Of a stretch of 64,000 nt of DNA, positions 63,716 to 64,000 are shown piece by piece. The DNA lies in NCBI GenBank assembly GCA_022844205.1, contig JALHMF010000003.1:186001-250000 (forward strand), written 5' to 3'. The stretch comes from Xanthobacteraceae bacterium (GTDB lineage Bacteria > Pseudomonadota > Alphaproteobacteria > Rhizobiales > Xanthobacteraceae). The notes beneath the pieces were generated by a model. The model did no database searches. It saw only the letters and a list, made by a program, of their open reading frames with translations, and was not told the origin of the DNA. How positions within the stretch are numbered: the stretch's first letter is position 1; every line of letters begins with the position of its first letter. The position numbers and the translations under genes were made by a program.

Positions 63716-64000
63716 TCAGCCGGTCCAGTTTGGAATATAGATGCAGATGGTCCGGCCATCGGGCCGACCCTCTTCGGAGCACCGATGAAACAGCGCCCGG
63801 CCTTCCGGCGGTGTCTTACGGATGCGCGGATCGGAATAGGGAATTAGCTCGCGGCTCTCGTGGACGAAGAAACCATCGGCGCGGGCCTCCACCTCCTCGA
63901 GCGCGATCGGACGGCAGTCGCGGCCCGAGCAACAGTCCGGCGGGTACCAATCGTGGCCCCTCGCCGGCGTGCAGGAGACCGCGAGCACGAACAGCGCCGA
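63716..64000 (-). CDS. exported small Cys-rich protein (cut by window edge)
   Basis: The frame is open to the right edge. The visible part begins in a signal-like hydrophobic stretch (SALFVLAVSCT) and contains HDWYPPDCCSGRDCRPIALEEVEARADGFFVHESRELIPYSD. There are six cysteines in all, including one near the C-terminus (GRTICIYIPNWTG). Proteins with an HDWYP...CCSGxDC motif are frequent in Rhizobiales and are uncharacterised. A GTG at 63988 is a possible internal start, but the true start probably lies beyond the window. Confidence 0.7.
   Translation of the reverse strand, partial: SALFVLAVSCTPARGHDWYPPDCCSGRDCRPIALEEVEARADGFFVHESRELIPYSDPRIRKTPPEGRALFHRCSEEGRPDGRTICIYIPNWTG

Overview
This window is 64 kb of a high-GC alphaproteobacterial chromosome, almost certainly from the order Hyphomicrobiales (Rhizobiales), in the Bradyrhizobium/Xanthobacter part of the order. 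The evidence is gene order (nrdR-ribD-ribE-ribH-nusB-thiL; dapA, smpB ... NYN, rpoZ-rsh-pdxJ-acpS-lepB-rnc-era-recO-parC), an LdtR/L,D-transpeptidase pair, an alpha-type porin, and lineage-typical DUF families. Genus cannot be fixed from the sequence alone.

Layout. 0-5.6 kb: minus-strand housekeeping run (glyA, nrdR, ribD, ribE, ribH, nusB, thiL), with a higBA toxin-antitoxin module and its palindromic operator inserted between ribE and ribH. 5.7-11 kb: small conserved proteins, a tandem HD-GYP/LuxR regulator, and an L,D-transpeptidase, DUF3147 and LdtR cluster for cell-wall remodelling. 11.2-15.1 kb: valine-catabolism operon (acyl-CoA dehydrogenase, 3-hydroxyisobutyryl-CoA hydrolase, 3-hydroxyisobutyrate dehydrogenase) with an embedded membrane protein. 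15.2-21.6 kb, plus strand: Cfa-type methyltransferase, hemB, threonine ammonia-lyase, two membrane proteins, the N-degron leucyltransferase Bpt, and a small exported protein. 21.7-25.3 kb: four-gene Mn/Zn ABC transporter behind a promoter carrying a Fur/Mur-like palindrome. 25.4-28.0 kb: MBOAT plus AlgJ/AlgX-like pair, probably acetylating an extracytoplasmic glycan.

28-47.6 kb: the conserved parC-to-dapA block. It is interrupted at 37.9-43.1 kb by a two-gene unit: a Slam/DUF560-type outer-membrane protein (type XI secretion family), translationally coupled to a 1137-aa exported protein with an N-terminal FecR domain and three divergent C-terminal TbpB-like barrel modules. I consider this the most interesting system in the window. 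The rest of the block contains NYN/LabA, family-5 uracil-DNA glycosylase, peroxiredoxin, VOC, smpB and dapA genes.

47.7-57.2 kb: soluble lytic transglycosylase, alpha/beta hydrolase, porin with a long leader, TPR-glycosyltransferase with a second glycosyltransferase, DUF992 and a DUF1624-type acyltransferase. 57.26 kb: tRNA-Ser(GCT), immediately followed by a tyrosine integrase and the left end of a prophage or phage-derived island that runs off the right edge. The island has a palindrome-rich early promoter, small plus-strand ORFs ending in an HTH protein, and a minus-strand lysis-type cassette (membrane proteins, lipase-like protein, two small lipoproteins, amidase-SH3 endolysin, very small membrane protein).

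At least six families of REP/BIME-like palindromic repeats sit in the intergenic gaps. One has supplied the C-terminal codons of recO. No CRISPR array, rRNA or IS transposase was seen.
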